A stretch of 64,000 bases of DNA, taken from Aminobacterium mobile DSM 12262. Lineage in GTDB: Bacteria > Synergistota > Synergistia > Synergistales > Aminobacteriaceae. The stretch spans positions 682,001-746,000 of the forward strand of contig NZ_JAFZ01000001.1 of assembly GCF_000526395.1 (NCBI RefSeq), given 5' to 3'. Shown in pieces: positions 37,163 to 45,923 of the stretch. The notes under the pieces are model-generated. The model saw only the letters and a program-made list of their open reading frames with translations, made no database searches and was not told the origin of the DNA. Numbering within the stretch: position 1 is the first letter of the stretch; every line of letters starts with the position of its first letter. The translations under genes and the position numbers were made by a program.

Positions 37163-38119
37163 GTGGATAAAAAGATGGTAGTAGCTGTTTTATATGGTGG
37201 AGATGGACCAGAAAAAGAGGTTTCTCTGAAAAGCGGAGAAGCTGTAAGCAAGGGGTTAGAGGAGTGTGGATATAAAGTAGTACCTTTTAAGGTCCACTCC
37301 CTGGCAGATGTTTTTCAGCTTCGCAACGTTCAGGGGCTTGCTTCTGTTTTTGTTGCCCTCCATGGAGGTTGGGGAGAAGATGGGAGAGTTCAAGCAGCTC
37401 TTGAAGCCATGAATTTTCCCTATACAGGGCCGGGGCCTTTGGCGTGCTCTCTTTCTATGGACAAAGCAGCAGCTAAGGGGCTTTTGAACCTTTACGGCAT
37501 TCCAACCCCCGCTGGACTGCTGGTTTTGAAAAATTCTTCTTTTTCTATAGAAGAGAGCCGTCATTTTATAGCTACTCACAAAATGGCTATTCTCAAACCT
37601 TGTAATGGAGGAAGCACTATTGGTGTATCTGTAGTCAAGGATGCGTCTTCGCTTGAGCAAGCTTTTGAAGAGGCATGGAGATATGATGATCGTGCTGTTT
37701 TGGAAGAGTTTATTTCAGGAGTTGATGTAACAGTTGCAGTGTGGGAAAGAAAAGGAAGTCCTGAAGCTCTGCCGGCGGTAATGATTCGTCCTAAACAGGG
37801 TTTTTACGATTATGACTCGAAATATACGCCAGGAATGACGGAATATATTACCCCAGCCCCCTACGAGCCGAAAGTATCAGAACATCTTGCTCATTTGGCA
37901 TGTCAGGCTTTTCAGGTTTTAGGATGTGAGGGGTACGCTAGAGTTGATTTCCGTGTAGAGGAAGACGGAACCCCATGGGTGCTGGAAGTGAATACTGTGC
38001 CAGGGATGACAAGTACAAGCCTTGTTCCCAAGGCGGCAGCTGCTGCGGGGTACGATTTCCCTCTCTTTCTCTCAGAACTGGTTCAATTGTCTTTTGAAAA
38101 GAAAAGCGCCTGCAAATAA
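37163..38119 (+). CDS. ddl: D-alanine--D-alanine ligase
   Basis: ATP-grasp ligase making the D-Ala-D-Ala of peptidoglycan precursors. The 318-residue product begins VVAVLYGGDGPEKEVSLKSG, has FVALHGGWGEDGRVQAALEAMNFPYTGPGPLACSLSMDKAAAK near 65-110, ILKPCNGGSTIGVSVVKD near 150 and ends its core with EVNTVPGMTSTSLVPKAAAAAG near 280, the Mg-binding and Ddl-specific motif. GTG start 37163. It is the last gene of the plus-strand run before the bidirectional terminator. Confidence 0.95.
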   Translation: MDKKMVVAVLYGGDGPEKEVSLKSGEAVSKGLEECGYKVVPFKVHSLADVFQLRNVQGLASVFVALHGGWGEDGRVQAALEAMNFPYTGPGPLACSLSMDKAAAKGLLNLYGIPTPAGLLVLKNSSFSIEESRHFIATHKMAILKPCNGGSTIGVSVVKDASSLEQAFEEAWRYDDRAVLEEFISGVDVTVAVWERKGSPEALPAVMIRPKQGFYDYDSKYTPGMTEYITPAPYEPKVSEHLAHLACQAFQVLGCEGYARVDFRVEEDGTPWVLEVNTVPGMTSTSLVPKAAAAAGYDFPLFLSELVQLSFEKKSACK

Positions 38120-38141
38120 TGAGCAGGCGCATGTCTTTTTT
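38106..38141. terminator. Bidirectional terminator between ddl and greA
   Basis: GCGCCTGC (38106-38113) pairs with GCAGGCGC (38123-38130). On the plus strand TGTCTTTTTT follows; on the minus strand the stem is followed by TTTTCTTTT. It can therefore end both convergent transcripts. The ddl stop codon lies in the loop. Confidence 0.9.
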
Positions 38142-38145
38142 ACTA

Positions 38146-38640
38146 TTAAGGCATAAGAGCGATACTAACTATTTTTAGATTCCTGATACCTCGGGGGACT
38201 TTAACGTGAACTTCGTCTCCTATGGATTTGCCGAGAAGAGATTTTCCGACGGGGCTTGAGGATGAGATGTGGCTTAGCTTTGGATCTGCTTCTTCTGATC
38301 CCACGATAGTATAGGTGAACACTTTTTTGTTGGTTGTGTCTTCTATCGTTACAGTTGTTCCAAGAGTAACCCGGCTTGTGTCTACATCTGAGGCGTCAAT
38401 AACCTTGGCCTTGCTCAACTGAAACTCAAGCCATGAAATGCGGGCTTCCAACTTAGCTTGCTCATCTTTTGCAGCAGCATACTCTGCGTTTTCGCTTAAG
38501 TCACCAAATGCCCTGGCTTCCTCTAGCTGTCGGGATATTTCTGCTCGCCCGTTGCTTCTAAGATCGACTAACTCAGCGGTAAGTTTTTCGTACCCGCTTC
38601 GTGTCATTACTGGTGCTAAATCAATACTTGAATGATTCAA
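38146..38640 (-). CDS. greA: Transcript cleavage factor GreA
   Basis: Rescues backtracked RNA polymerase by stimulating transcript cleavage. The 164-residue protein has the N-terminal coiled coil (MTRSGYEKLTAELVDLRSNGRAEISRQLEEARAFGDLSENAEYAAAKDEQAKLEARISWLE), including the acidic tip (GDLSENAEY), and a C-terminal FKBP-like domain (SPVGKSLLGKSIGDEVHVKVP). The start is TTG at 38640, preceded by a near-perfect AAAGGAGGT; the first Met-led fold begins at internal Met 12. It is a single-gene minus-strand unit, divergent from RNase J. Confidence 0.95.
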   Translation of the reverse strand: MNHSSIDLAPVMTRSGYEKLTAELVDLRSNGRAEISRQLEEARAFGDLSENAEYAAAKDEQAKLEARISWLEFQLSKAKVIDASDVDTSRVTLGTTVTIEDTTNKKVFTYTIVGSEEADPKLSHISSSSPVGKSLLGKSIGDEVHVKVPRGIRNLKIVSIALMP

Positions 38641-38787
38641 TGATTCCTACCTCCTTTAGAGGGGCTTTCTCTACAGTAACAACGAATTGTACCAAAAAAA
38701 TATTGAAGAAGCAATGAGGATTGGGATACATAGCGGTGGCGAGAGAGCTGCGTTATAATGCATTTTTGTATTACTGGAGGTGGATAC

Positions 38788-40527
38788 ATGCCTGAAAAAC
38801 CTTTAAAGCGAACCAGGCGTCGCCCAAGAAAATCTAATGCTGTAAAAAAATTAAAGTTCTTTGCCCTAGGTGGTCTAGGGGAAATCGGGAAAAATATGTA
38901 TGTATTTGAATTTGGGGAAGATATTATTGTAGTAGACAGCGGACTTATGTTCCCCGACGAAGAAATGTTAGGCATAGATTTTGTTATTCCTGATATTTCA
39001 TATTTAGTGGAAAATCGCCAGCGAATTCGTGGCATTCTCCTTACTCATGGACACGAAGACCATATAGGGGCTCTTCCTTTTGTGTTACCTAAACTTGATG
39101 TGCCCGTATATGGAACTCGGCTAACCTTAGGGTTGGTTCAAAATAAGCTAAAAGAAACAGTCCCCGATTACAACGGAAATTTTGTAGAGATTAAGGCTGG
39201 GAATGAAGTTCAACTAGGAGTTTTTTCTATTCGTTTTGTTGCTGTTTGTCATTCCATTCCCGACGCGGTGGGGCTGGTGATATCTACGCCCCTCGGACTT
39301 ATTGTGCATACAGGCGATTTCAAACTGGATCCTACCCCAATAGACGGACGGTTAACCGATTACGCTGCTTTTGCAGAGGCTGGCCGTGATGGGGTGCTTC
39401 TTATGCTCTCTGATTCTACAAATGCGGAAAGAAAGGGATTTACCCCGTCGGAATTCCTTATAGGGGGGACCCTTGATCGTATTTTCCGCCTTCATAGAAA
39501 TAAACGCATTGTCATAGCAACTTTTGCAAGTAACTTGCATCGTGTACAACAGGTTGTAGATGCTGCAGGACGTTTTAACCGTAAGGTTGCCTTTGTGGGG
39601 AGGAGCATGGTTACTAATGTGGAATTGGCGCGAGACTTAAACTATCTTTCAGCCGATGACAAAATGTTGATTCCTGCAACTGATGTTTATAAATACGCCC
39701 CTAACCAGGTTGTAGTCATGACGACAGGAAGTCAAGGCGAACCGTTTTCTGGGCTTGTTCTTATGAGCAAGGGGGAGCATCGACAGATCCAGCTGGGGGA
39801 AAAGGATGTAGTGGCAATTTTTGCCAGCCCTATCCCTGGGAATGAAAAGTTGGTTAGCAATACTATCAATCGATTGTTTGCTTGCGGATGCGATGTTATT
39901 TATGAGGGTGAAAAAGAAATACATGTGTCTGGGCATGCGGCACGAGATGAGCTGCGCCTCATGTTAAATCTTGTAAAGCCGCGTTATTTTGTGCCAGTCC
40001 ATGGTGAGTATCGACACCTAGTTCGTCATGCTCAACTGGCGCAGGAGATAGGGGTTCCCACTAAAAATACCTTTGTAATGCAAAATGGCGACGTTCTTTT
40101 AGTGACGGACAAAAGAGCTCAGGTGAAGGGGCGTATCCCATCTGGTCGCATTATGGTAGATGGTGTGGCTATGGGGGAGCTGGAAGGCAGCATTATGAAA
40201 GAGCGCCATGAGCTGGCAGAGGATGGCCTTGTGGTTATTTCCGTTGTAGTCGATGGAGGCTTACATCTCGTATCTGAGCCTCGTATCGAAAGTCGCGGAT
40301 TCATTCATATGGAGGATGCGTCTACTTTACATGAAGAGCTTCTCTCCACAGTCAAGAGAGTGTTCGACCATTTTGCTCAAAAGAAAAAAGAAGTGGAAGT
40401 TACGATGTTGGCTCTCCGTATGAAGAGCCGTGTAAAAGATGTGATACGGCGTCGGTATGCAAATGCAAAGCCTATGATTTTACCCATTATTACAAAGATC
40501 GAGGGGACGGAAATTCATGAAAGCTGA
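38788..40527 (+). CDS. rnj: Ribonuclease J
   Basis: Metallo-beta-lactamase/beta-CASP ribonuclease with endo- and 5'-3' exonuclease activity in mRNA decay and rRNA processing. About 579 residues: a basic N-terminal tail (PLKRTRRRPRKSNAVKK), FALGGLGEIGKNMYVFE, the zinc motif LTHGHEDHIGALPFVL near 85, VIVHTGDFKLDP, SDSTNAERKGFT, ATFASNLHRVQQ and a C-terminal HGEYRHLVRHA. ATG 38788 has GGAGG upstream. A TATAAT at 38754-38759 may be its -10, with no good -35. The basic tail is longer than in B. subtilis RNase J1. Confidence 0.94.
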   Translation: MPEKPLKRTRRRPRKSNAVKKLKFFALGGLGEIGKNMYVFEFGEDIIVVDSGLMFPDEEMLGIDFVIPDISYLVENRQRIRGILLTHGHEDHIGALPFVLPKLDVPVYGTRLTLGLVQNKLKETVPDYNGNFVEIKAGNEVQLGVFSIRFVAVCHSIPDAVGLVISTPLGLIVHTGDFKLDPTPIDGRLTDYAAFAEAGRDGVLLMLSDSTNAERKGFTPSEFLIGGTLDRIFRLHRNKRIVIATFASNLHRVQQVVDAAGRFNRKVAFVGRSMVTNVELARDLNYLSADDKMLIPATDVYKYAPNQVVVMTTGSQGEPFSGLVLMSKGEHRQIQLGEKDVVAIFASPIPGNEKLVSNTINRLFACGCDVIYEGEKEIHVSGHAARDELRLMLNLVKPRYFVPVHGEYRHLVRHAQLAQEIGVPTKNTFVMQNGDVLLVTDKRAQVKGRIPSGRIMVDGVAMGELEGSIMKERHELAEDGLVVISVVVDGGLHLVSEPRIESRGFIHMEDASTLHEELLSTVKRVFDHFAQKKKEVEVTMLALRMKSRVKDVIRRRYANAKPMILPIITKIEGTEIHES

Positions 40528-41320
40528 AACGTTAATTCTTGGCATCGTACAAGGCCTTGCAGAGTTTCTTCCAATTAGTAGTTCCGGACATTTAGCTTTG
40601 TTACAGAATCTATGGGGCATCGCAGAGGATAGCCTTACCTATGATGTGCTGCTCCATTTTAGTACGATGATAGCTACGGTCGTCTTCTTTTCGAGAGATA
40701 TCTACTCTTTGGCAATAGAGTGGTTTAAGGGGCTGTTTTCCCCGTCTGGTCGAGAAACAGAAGGGTGGCGCCTTGGATGGGCCGTTATTTGCGGGACTAT
40801 CGTTACAGGAGCTATTGGATTCCCTCTCAAGCCGGTGGTAGAGAGATGGATGGTATCTCCTGCTCTTATTGGATGCGCCCTTTTAATAACATCGTTACTC
40901 TTATGGTATGCTTCTTCTTTGCCTCAGAGATCAAATAAACTTTCATTACTGTCTGGAATTGTTATTGGGGTAGCGCAAGGATTGGCAGTTATACCTGGAA
41001 TTTCCCGATCAGGGGCGACAATTGTAACAGGTCTGAAAAGAGGTCTCTCCCCAGAAGAAGCTTTTCGTTTCTCCTTCCTTCTCTCTTTGCCAGCTATTCT
41101 AGGAGCCACATTGCTTCAAGTGATGGACCTCGTGAGAGCAGGCGGTTTTGTTGATAGTTTGCCTGATTTTTGGTATGGCGGTATTATTGCAGCTTTTGTG
41201 ACGGGATATGGAGCTTTAGTATGGTTTAGAAAGATGGTGACCCTCGGACGCTGGCGGATCTTTGCGTTGTATTGTCTTGTTCCCGCCGGAATAAGCTTAG
41301 TGATGAGTATATGGAGGTAG
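40517..41320 (+). CDS. uppP: Undecaprenyl-diphosphatase UppP (BacA)
   Basis: Membrane enzyme that recycles undecaprenyl pyrophosphate to the monophosphate carrier used for peptidoglycan and O-antigen. The 267-residue protein has about eight helices and both family signatures: ILGIVQGLAEFLPISSSGHLALL near 7-29 with the Glu-rich catalytic motif and VIPGISRSGATIVTGL near 155 with the Arg-Ser motif. The ATG overlaps RNase J by 11 bases. Confidence 0.95.
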   Translation: MKAETLILGIVQGLAEFLPISSSGHLALLQNLWGIAEDSLTYDVLLHFSTMIATVVFFSRDIYSLAIEWFKGLFSPSGRETEGWRLGWAVICGTIVTGAIGFPLKPVVERWMVSPALIGCALLITSLLLWYASSLPQRSNKLSLLSGIVIGVAQGLAVIPGISRSGATIVTGLKRGLSPEEAFRFSFLLSLPAILGATLLQVMDLVRAGGFVDSLPDFWYGGIIAAFVTGYGALVWFRKMVTLGRWRIFALYCLVPAGISLVMSIWR

Positions 41321-41326
41321 AGAATA

Positions 41327-41575
41327 GTGGCCTTAGGACGAAGTGGAAATGTACGCTGGTGGATGTTGATAATTTGCATAATAATTGGGACTCTGTTGGG
41401 GTTTTATTTGCAGAAATTTACTCTGACAGCTCCTTATTTCCGCAATATAATCTCCATAGGTTTTGATCTCCACGATGTACGGCTTGCTATTATGGATTTT
41501 GGTTTGAAGTTTTATCTTCATTGCAATGTTGGAACTTTGATCGGAGGTATTGTAGGACTGTGGATCGCTCGGTAA
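41327..41575 (+). CDS. DUF4321 small membrane protein
   Basis: An 82-residue protein with two hydrophobic segments (WWMLIICIIIGTLLGFYLQ near 13-31 and VGTLIGGIVGLWIA near 68-81) around a short loop containing FDLHDVRLAIMDFGLKF. The size and the ending (F.....N..T..G...G) match the DUF4321 family, commonly found next to maf in clostridia and Synergistota. Function unknown. GTG start at 41327, 6 bases after uppP; it overlaps maf by 16 bases. Confidence 0.75.
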   Translation: MALGRSGNVRWWMLIICIIIGTLLGFYLQKFTLTAPYFRNIISIGFDLHDVRLAIMDFGLKFYLHCNVGTLIGGIVGLWIAR

Positions 41576-42165
41576 AACAATTAGTTCTGGCCTCAGCTAG
41601 CCCCAGACGGCGGGAACTTTTAGCTTCTCTAGGCTGGCCGTTTAAAGTTGTAGTATCTGATGTTGACGAAGCGCCTCTGGGTGATGAAAAGCCCGAGGCT
41701 ATGGCTCGTCGTCTTGCAACTCTAAAAGCCCAATCAGTTGCCAGCCAGTTCCCTCATAGTTATGTTATAGGATCTGATACGGTGGTAGCTATAGATGGGC
41801 GTGTTTTAGGAAAGCCAGTCGACCAGGAAGAATCTCTCAAAATGCTTTGTCTTCTCAACGGCCGAACCCATCGTGTTTATTCTGGGGTAGCTCTTTGTTA
41901 TGATCAAAAGACTCTATCTGACGTGGAATGTACAGAAGTTACGTTTAGATCTATGAAAGAAGAAGATCTTCAGAACTATGCAAAGAGCGGCGAGGGGCTC
42001 GATAAAGCTGGTTCTTATGCAATACAGGGAAGAGGGGCTCTTCTCGTTCGTTCAATTTGCGGATGCTATTACAATGTAGTGGGACTTCCTCTTTTCCGTT
42101 TAAGCTGTCTTCTTGAAGAGGCTGGTTTCCCTCTGACAATGCAATGGAGGCTGAGCGAGAAATGA
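41560..42165 (+). CDS. maf: Maf family nucleotide pyrophosphatase
   Basis: House-cleaning enzyme hydrolysing non-canonical or dTTP/UTP-type nucleotides. About 201 residues: LVLASASPRRRELLASLGWPF at the start, VSDVDE, YVIGSDTVVAIDGRVLGKP near 70-90, LNGRTHRVYSGVALC near 105, and GLDKAGSYAIQGRGALLV near 150, all conserved Maf motifs. GTG 41560 is chosen (TAGGA just upstream); the longer frame from 41521 reads through DUF4321 sequence. Some Maf proteins influence septum formation. Confidence 0.93.
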   Translation: MDRSVKQLVLASASPRRRELLASLGWPFKVVVSDVDEAPLGDEKPEAMARRLATLKAQSVASQFPHSYVIGSDTVVAIDGRVLGKPVDQEESLKMLCLLNGRTHRVYSGVALCYDQKTLSDVECTEVTFRSMKEEDLQNYAKSGEGLDKAGSYAIQGRGALLVRSICGCYYNVVGLPLFRLSCLLEEAGFPLTMQWRLSEK

Positions 42166-44081
42166 GTTTTTCAAAAAGAACTTTTACAGCATTTATGTTA
42201 GTTGTAGCTTTTATCCTCTCTATTGTGGCTCTTACGCCTCGATGGAAAGTAGAGAAAGAAAATCGAAACAGCGGCATTATTTTGGAATATCGAGATGTTC
42301 TTTCTTTGGCTTCTAAAGGTCGCCAGACCCCGGAGGCAGTTTTTAATCGCTTAACTAATGCGGGAGTGTCTGGCTTAATAGTGGCGGAAATGACAGGTAA
42401 AGATCTGTCTGCAGGACTTGTTCCTCTTTATTACGGAACAGTGGCGGATCTCCCTGACTCTTTAGGAGAGGGACTGGATGAGCCGTATGGTTCGGCAACT
42501 ATTTGGCTTGCTAAAGGTATGAAGGGGATAGAGTGGTACGATACGGCCCTTCAAACTCGTTTCCCAGATAGCCGACGATATCAGAAAGAAAATGGCATTC
42601 TTTATGTTCTCCCTCATACTATAGACGAGTTGCTGGAGACTGGTGTTGTGCCTGATTTTGCGGGACTCCTCTTTGCTCTCTCCGCAGGGATTCCTGTTAT
42701 GTACCGCGTAGCGCCGGTTGCTGTGAGTGATACTGAAAACGAGATGGCTTTGCTTGAGGCTCTTCTCGATGATTTCCCTTCGGTAATTCGTTGTGTATCT
42801 CCTTCGGGTCTTTTTGCTGCTGGATATCCAGATATGCGTCCTTTAGCGAATGTATTGAAGGAGGCAGGGATTCCTGTGGCTATGGTGGAGTTTTCTCGGC
42901 AACTTGGGGCCCAACAGTTAAACTGGCTCCTGTATCCGGATCTTTTACCTCTCCATAGCGTAACAACAGAAGAGATGATCAGCAGGAATATTTCTCGAAA
43001 CACGCTGTATGAACGGATGGTTCGGGCAGCTAAGGAGCGGGGGGTTCGATTGCTTCTCATGAGGCCGACCCTCTATGAAGCTTCTTCCGATCCATTAGGC
43101 GATTTTGAGGAAGAAGTACAAAGCCTCTCTCAGGGGCTTTCCGAGCGGGGGATAGTTGTCCAATGGCCGGAAACATTTTCAGGTTGGAATATGTCGTTTC
43201 TAGGAGCCGTTGGATGTGCTTTGATATTCCTTCTTCTTGTCGCTCGTTTAGCAGATCGTTTTCTCTTGCTAAACCTCTCTTTCTTAGGTAGTGTGCAAAT
43301 CGTTGCTTTTATAGTTATCGGGGCCTTTCTTGGCGTAGGGATGTGGAAAATATCCTTTGCTGCACGCTTGGTAGGTGCCTTAACTGCTGCCTTTTTAGCT
43401 GCGGAAGCTACTCTTATTGCTTTGGAAGAATGGAAGAAGCCCCTTCGCGGGATATTGGGAGGATTTATCGTTGCTGTCATAGGAGGTCTTGCTTTAGCGG
43501 CTCTTTTCAGTTTCCCTGTCTTTATGCTGCGGTTACGGGCCTTTTCTGGAGTGAAGGCTACTCTTTTTTTGCCGCCTCTCATTGTCTTGCTCTATGATTT
43601 AAGAAGAAGAGTGCATCCCGAATCTTTAGGACAAGTACTGGCAAGGCCTCCTCTATGGGGCGAGCTCTTCTTAATAGGTGTTTTGCTTGTAGGGGCAGCA
43701 GTGACCCTTTTGCGAAGTGGAAATGCTCAATTTGTTCCTGGGTGGGAAGTGACATTGCGAGACACTCTTGAGCGCCTTCTTGTAGCTCGCCCAAGAAACA
43801 AGGAGCTCTTTGCAGGGTATCCAGCCCTTTTGTTCTGGTATTATTTTAAACGTCGTAATTTATGGGAGCGATATCGGGAGATTTTCAGGCTTGGGGCTAC
43901 CTTGGCTTTTTGTTCCCTTGTAAACAGTTTTTGTCATTTCCATACGCCACTTTATTTTATTTTATGGCGTCAATTTAATGGATGGTGGACTGGCATTCTC
44001 CTTGGAGCTATTTTACTTGCGCTCTTTCATTGGGTGTGCATCCCCTTCTGGAAGCGTTGGCGAGGAGTGATTATGGATTGA
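42162..44081 (+). CDS. DUF5693 polytopic membrane protein
   Basis: A 639-residue protein: one N-terminal helix (FTAFMLVVAFILSIVAL), an extracytoplasmic domain of about 310 residues, then eight to ten hydrophobic helices from ~345 to the end. LVPLYYGTVADLPD..., LLYPDLLPLHSVTTEEM and LLWWYYFKRRNLWERYREIFRLG-like segments match the DUF5693 family, which I recall being encoded next to csaB. ATGA overlap with maf; TTGA overlap with the csaB gene. The pairing suggests a role in secondary wall polymer assembly or export, but this is inferred from position. Confidence 0.75.
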   Translation: MSFSKRTFTAFMLVVAFILSIVALTPRWKVEKENRNSGIILEYRDVLSLASKGRQTPEAVFNRLTNAGVSGLIVAEMTGKDLSAGLVPLYYGTVADLPDSLGEGLDEPYGSATIWLAKGMKGIEWYDTALQTRFPDSRRYQKENGILYVLPHTIDELLETGVVPDFAGLLFALSAGIPVMYRVAPVAVSDTENEMALLEALLDDFPSVIRCVSPSGLFAAGYPDMRPLANVLKEAGIPVAMVEFSRQLGAQQLNWLLYPDLLPLHSVTTEEMISRNISRNTLYERMVRAAKERGVRLLLMRPTLYEASSDPLGDFEEEVQSLSQGLSERGIVVQWPETFSGWNMSFLGAVGCALIFLLLVARLADRFLLLNLSFLGSVQIVAFIVIGAFLGVGMWKISFAARLVGALTAAFLAAEATLIALEEWKKPLRGILGGFIVAVIGGLALAALFSFPVFMLRLRAFSGVKATLFLPPLIVLLYDLRRRVHPESLGQVLARPPLWGELFLIGVLLVGAAVTLLRSGNAQFVPGWEVTLRDTLERLLVARPRNKELFAGYPALLFWYYFKRRNLWERYREIFRLGATLAFCSLVNSFCHFHTPLYFILWRQFNGWWTGILLGAILLALFHWVCIPFWKRWRGVIMD

Positions 44082-45097
44082 GTCGGCAATACGCTGTAGC
44101 ATTAGCTGGATATTATGGATTTGGGAACCTTGGAGACGAGCTTTTAGCTGCGTCTATGGTTGCTCATCTCGAAAATATAGGCATTGCTAGAGAGCGTATC
44201 GTTGTTCTATCGGCAGATCCAGAGAATACCTCTGCTATGCTTTGTGTCCCGTCTGTAAATCGTTGGGATATTTTAGATGTTTTTAATGTGTTTCGTAAAA
44301 GTTATTCCTTGGTTTTTGGAGGGGGAGGGCTATTCCAGGATTCCACAAGCCTTCGTTCCTGTTTTTATTATTGGGGCCTTCTGAAGTTAGCTCGGTTAGC
44401 AAAATGTCGAACAGGAGTTTTTGCCCAATCTATAGGCCCTTTCCGTACGCGAGTTGGACAATGGCTGGCTCATAATGCCATAGCCGGGTGTTCTATGCGT
44501 ACTGTTCGTGATAAGAGATCCTTAGAGATTCTTCAAGACTGGAGGCTTACTGCTCAACTTGTTCCTGATCCTGTTATGGGGCTTTCAGTGTCTTTTGAGA
44601 GAGAAAAAACTGATGCTTTGCTCGTCAATATCCGCCCATGGCCTGGGCTTTTACCAGAAAAGACAGTTCAGGTTGCCGCTCGCTGGGCAGCAGAGAATAA
44701 TCTTCCAGTGATAGGCGTGGCTTTGGCGCCTGAGGACTTGAACGTAATAAACTCTTTTGTTTCGCGAGGAATATTGTCGTGTAAAGAAGTGCATTTAGTA
44801 CGTTCATGGCAAGATGTGCAGAAGGTTTGGAGCCTTGGTAATATAGCTATAGGTATGCGTCTCCATTTCTGTATGTTGTCGCTTCTTTTCGGTTGCTCTA
44901 CTTTAGCTGTTCCTTATGACCCTAAAGTGGAAGCTTTTGCTTCTCAATGGGGAATGGCTATTTTTAATGGAGAAGACATCCCTTCTTTTCCATGGCCTGT
45001 TGTGGATCGTCATTCTGTTGAAGCAGCGACAAAAGAGAGTTGTCAATCAGTAGAAAAAGCTTGGGAGGAGTTGAAGCGTAGTGCCAGTTCTATCTGA
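44078..45097 (+). CDS. csaB: Polysaccharide pyruvyl transferase CsaB-like
   Basis: Adds ketal-linked pyruvate to a cell-wall polysaccharide, the modification recognised by many SLH domains. The ~339-residue protein starts YAVALAGYYGFGNLGDELLAASMVAHL, has LVFGGGGLFQDSTSLRSCFYYWGLL near 80-105, GVFAQSIGPFRT and IAIGMRLHFCMLSLLFGCSTLAVPYDPKVEAFA near 260-290, the diagnostic CsaB/WcaK pattern. TTG 44078 is chosen because GAGGAG lies 10 bases upstream and it overlaps the upstream stop. The window also encodes an SLH porin (21542-22990), a plausible ligand protein. Confidence 0.9.
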   Translation: MSRQYAVALAGYYGFGNLGDELLAASMVAHLENIGIARERIVVLSADPENTSAMLCVPSVNRWDILDVFNVFRKSYSLVFGGGGLFQDSTSLRSCFYYWGLLKLARLAKCRTGVFAQSIGPFRTRVGQWLAHNAIAGCSMRTVRDKRSLEILQDWRLTAQLVPDPVMGLSVSFEREKTDALLVNIRPWPGLLPEKTVQVAARWAAENNLPVIGVALAPEDLNVINSFVSRGILSCKEVHLVRSWQDVQKVWSLGNIAIGMRLHFCMLSLLFGCSTLAVPYDPKVEAFASQWGMAIFNGEDIPSFPWPVVDRHSVEAATKESCQSVEKAWEELKRSASSI

Positions 45098-45923
45098 ACA
45101 TGAAGAGACGTTGCTCAAAGAAGCTGCTGCTTCTATCCGTAAAGATGTGGTGCGTATGATAGGAGTCGCCCGTTCCGGTCATCTGGCATCTTCTCTTTCT
45201 ATAGTTGAGATTATGGCGTGGTTATACTGGCATATCCTTAATGTGAAACCAGAAGATCCTATGTGGGCGGAAAGAGATCGTCTGGTTTTGAGTAAAGGGC
45301 ATGGATGTCCTGCTCTTTATGCGGCTTTGGCGAATCGTGGTTTCTTTGACCGCGAGGAATTATGGAATTATAGACGGTTAGGAACTATGTTGCAGGGTCA
45401 TCCTTTAGTAAACCGAACGCCAGGGATTGACGCATCCAGTGGATCTCTTGGCATGGGGCTCGGAGTAGCTAATGGAATAGCTCTTGGGTTGAGAATGAGA
45501 GGTCTGGATAGCCGAGTTTTTTGCATTACAGGCGATGGGGAATTGCAAGAAGGAGCCATATGGGAGTCAGCCATGACCTCAACTCATTATAAACTCAGTC
45601 AGCTCACAGTTATTGTAGACCGAAATAATACCCAGATGGAAGGCTCTGTAGATCAGGTAATGTCTATTGAACCTCTGAAAGACAAGTTCATTGCTTTTGG
45701 TTGGCAGGTAGCAGAGGCTGACGGTCATGATTTTCAAAGTCTGGAAAGAGCCTTCGTAAAGAAAAATGCAGAAAAACCCTTGGCTATTATTGCACGGACT
45801 GTTATAGGTAAGGGGGTTTCTTTTCTAGAAGGACAAAGATATAAAGCCTCTATGGTTCTGACTCGAGATCTAGTAGATAAAGCTCTGAGAGAATTAGATT
45901 CAGGAGGGGCTCTCTTGCTATGA
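45081..45923 (+). CDS. Transketolase, N-terminal (TPP-binding) subunit
   Basis: A 280-residue half-transketolase. It contains RSGHLASSLSIVEIMAWLYW, RDRLVLSKGHGCPALYAALANRGFF, GHPLVNRTPGIDASSGSLGMGLGVANGIALGLR and ITGDGELQEGAIWESAM near 150-165, the thiamine pyrophosphate/Mg motif GDGx(24-27)N (N in VIVDRNNTQ). With the following gene it forms the split enzyme common in archaea and anaerobes, interconverting pentose and hexose phosphates. GTG 45081 follows GGGAGGAG and overlaps csaB by 17 bases. Confidence 0.94.
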   Translation: MPVLSEHEETLLKEAAASIRKDVVRMIGVARSGHLASSLSIVEIMAWLYWHILNVKPEDPMWAERDRLVLSKGHGCPALYAALANRGFFDREELWNYRRLGTMLQGHPLVNRTPGIDASSGSLGMGLGVANGIALGLRMRGLDSRVFCITGDGELQEGAIWESAMTSTHYKLSQLTVIVDRNNTQMEGSVDQVMSIEPLKDKFIAFGWQVAEADGHDFQSLERAFVKKNAEKPLAIIARTVIGKGVSFLEGQRYKASMVLTRDLVDKALRELDSGGALLL

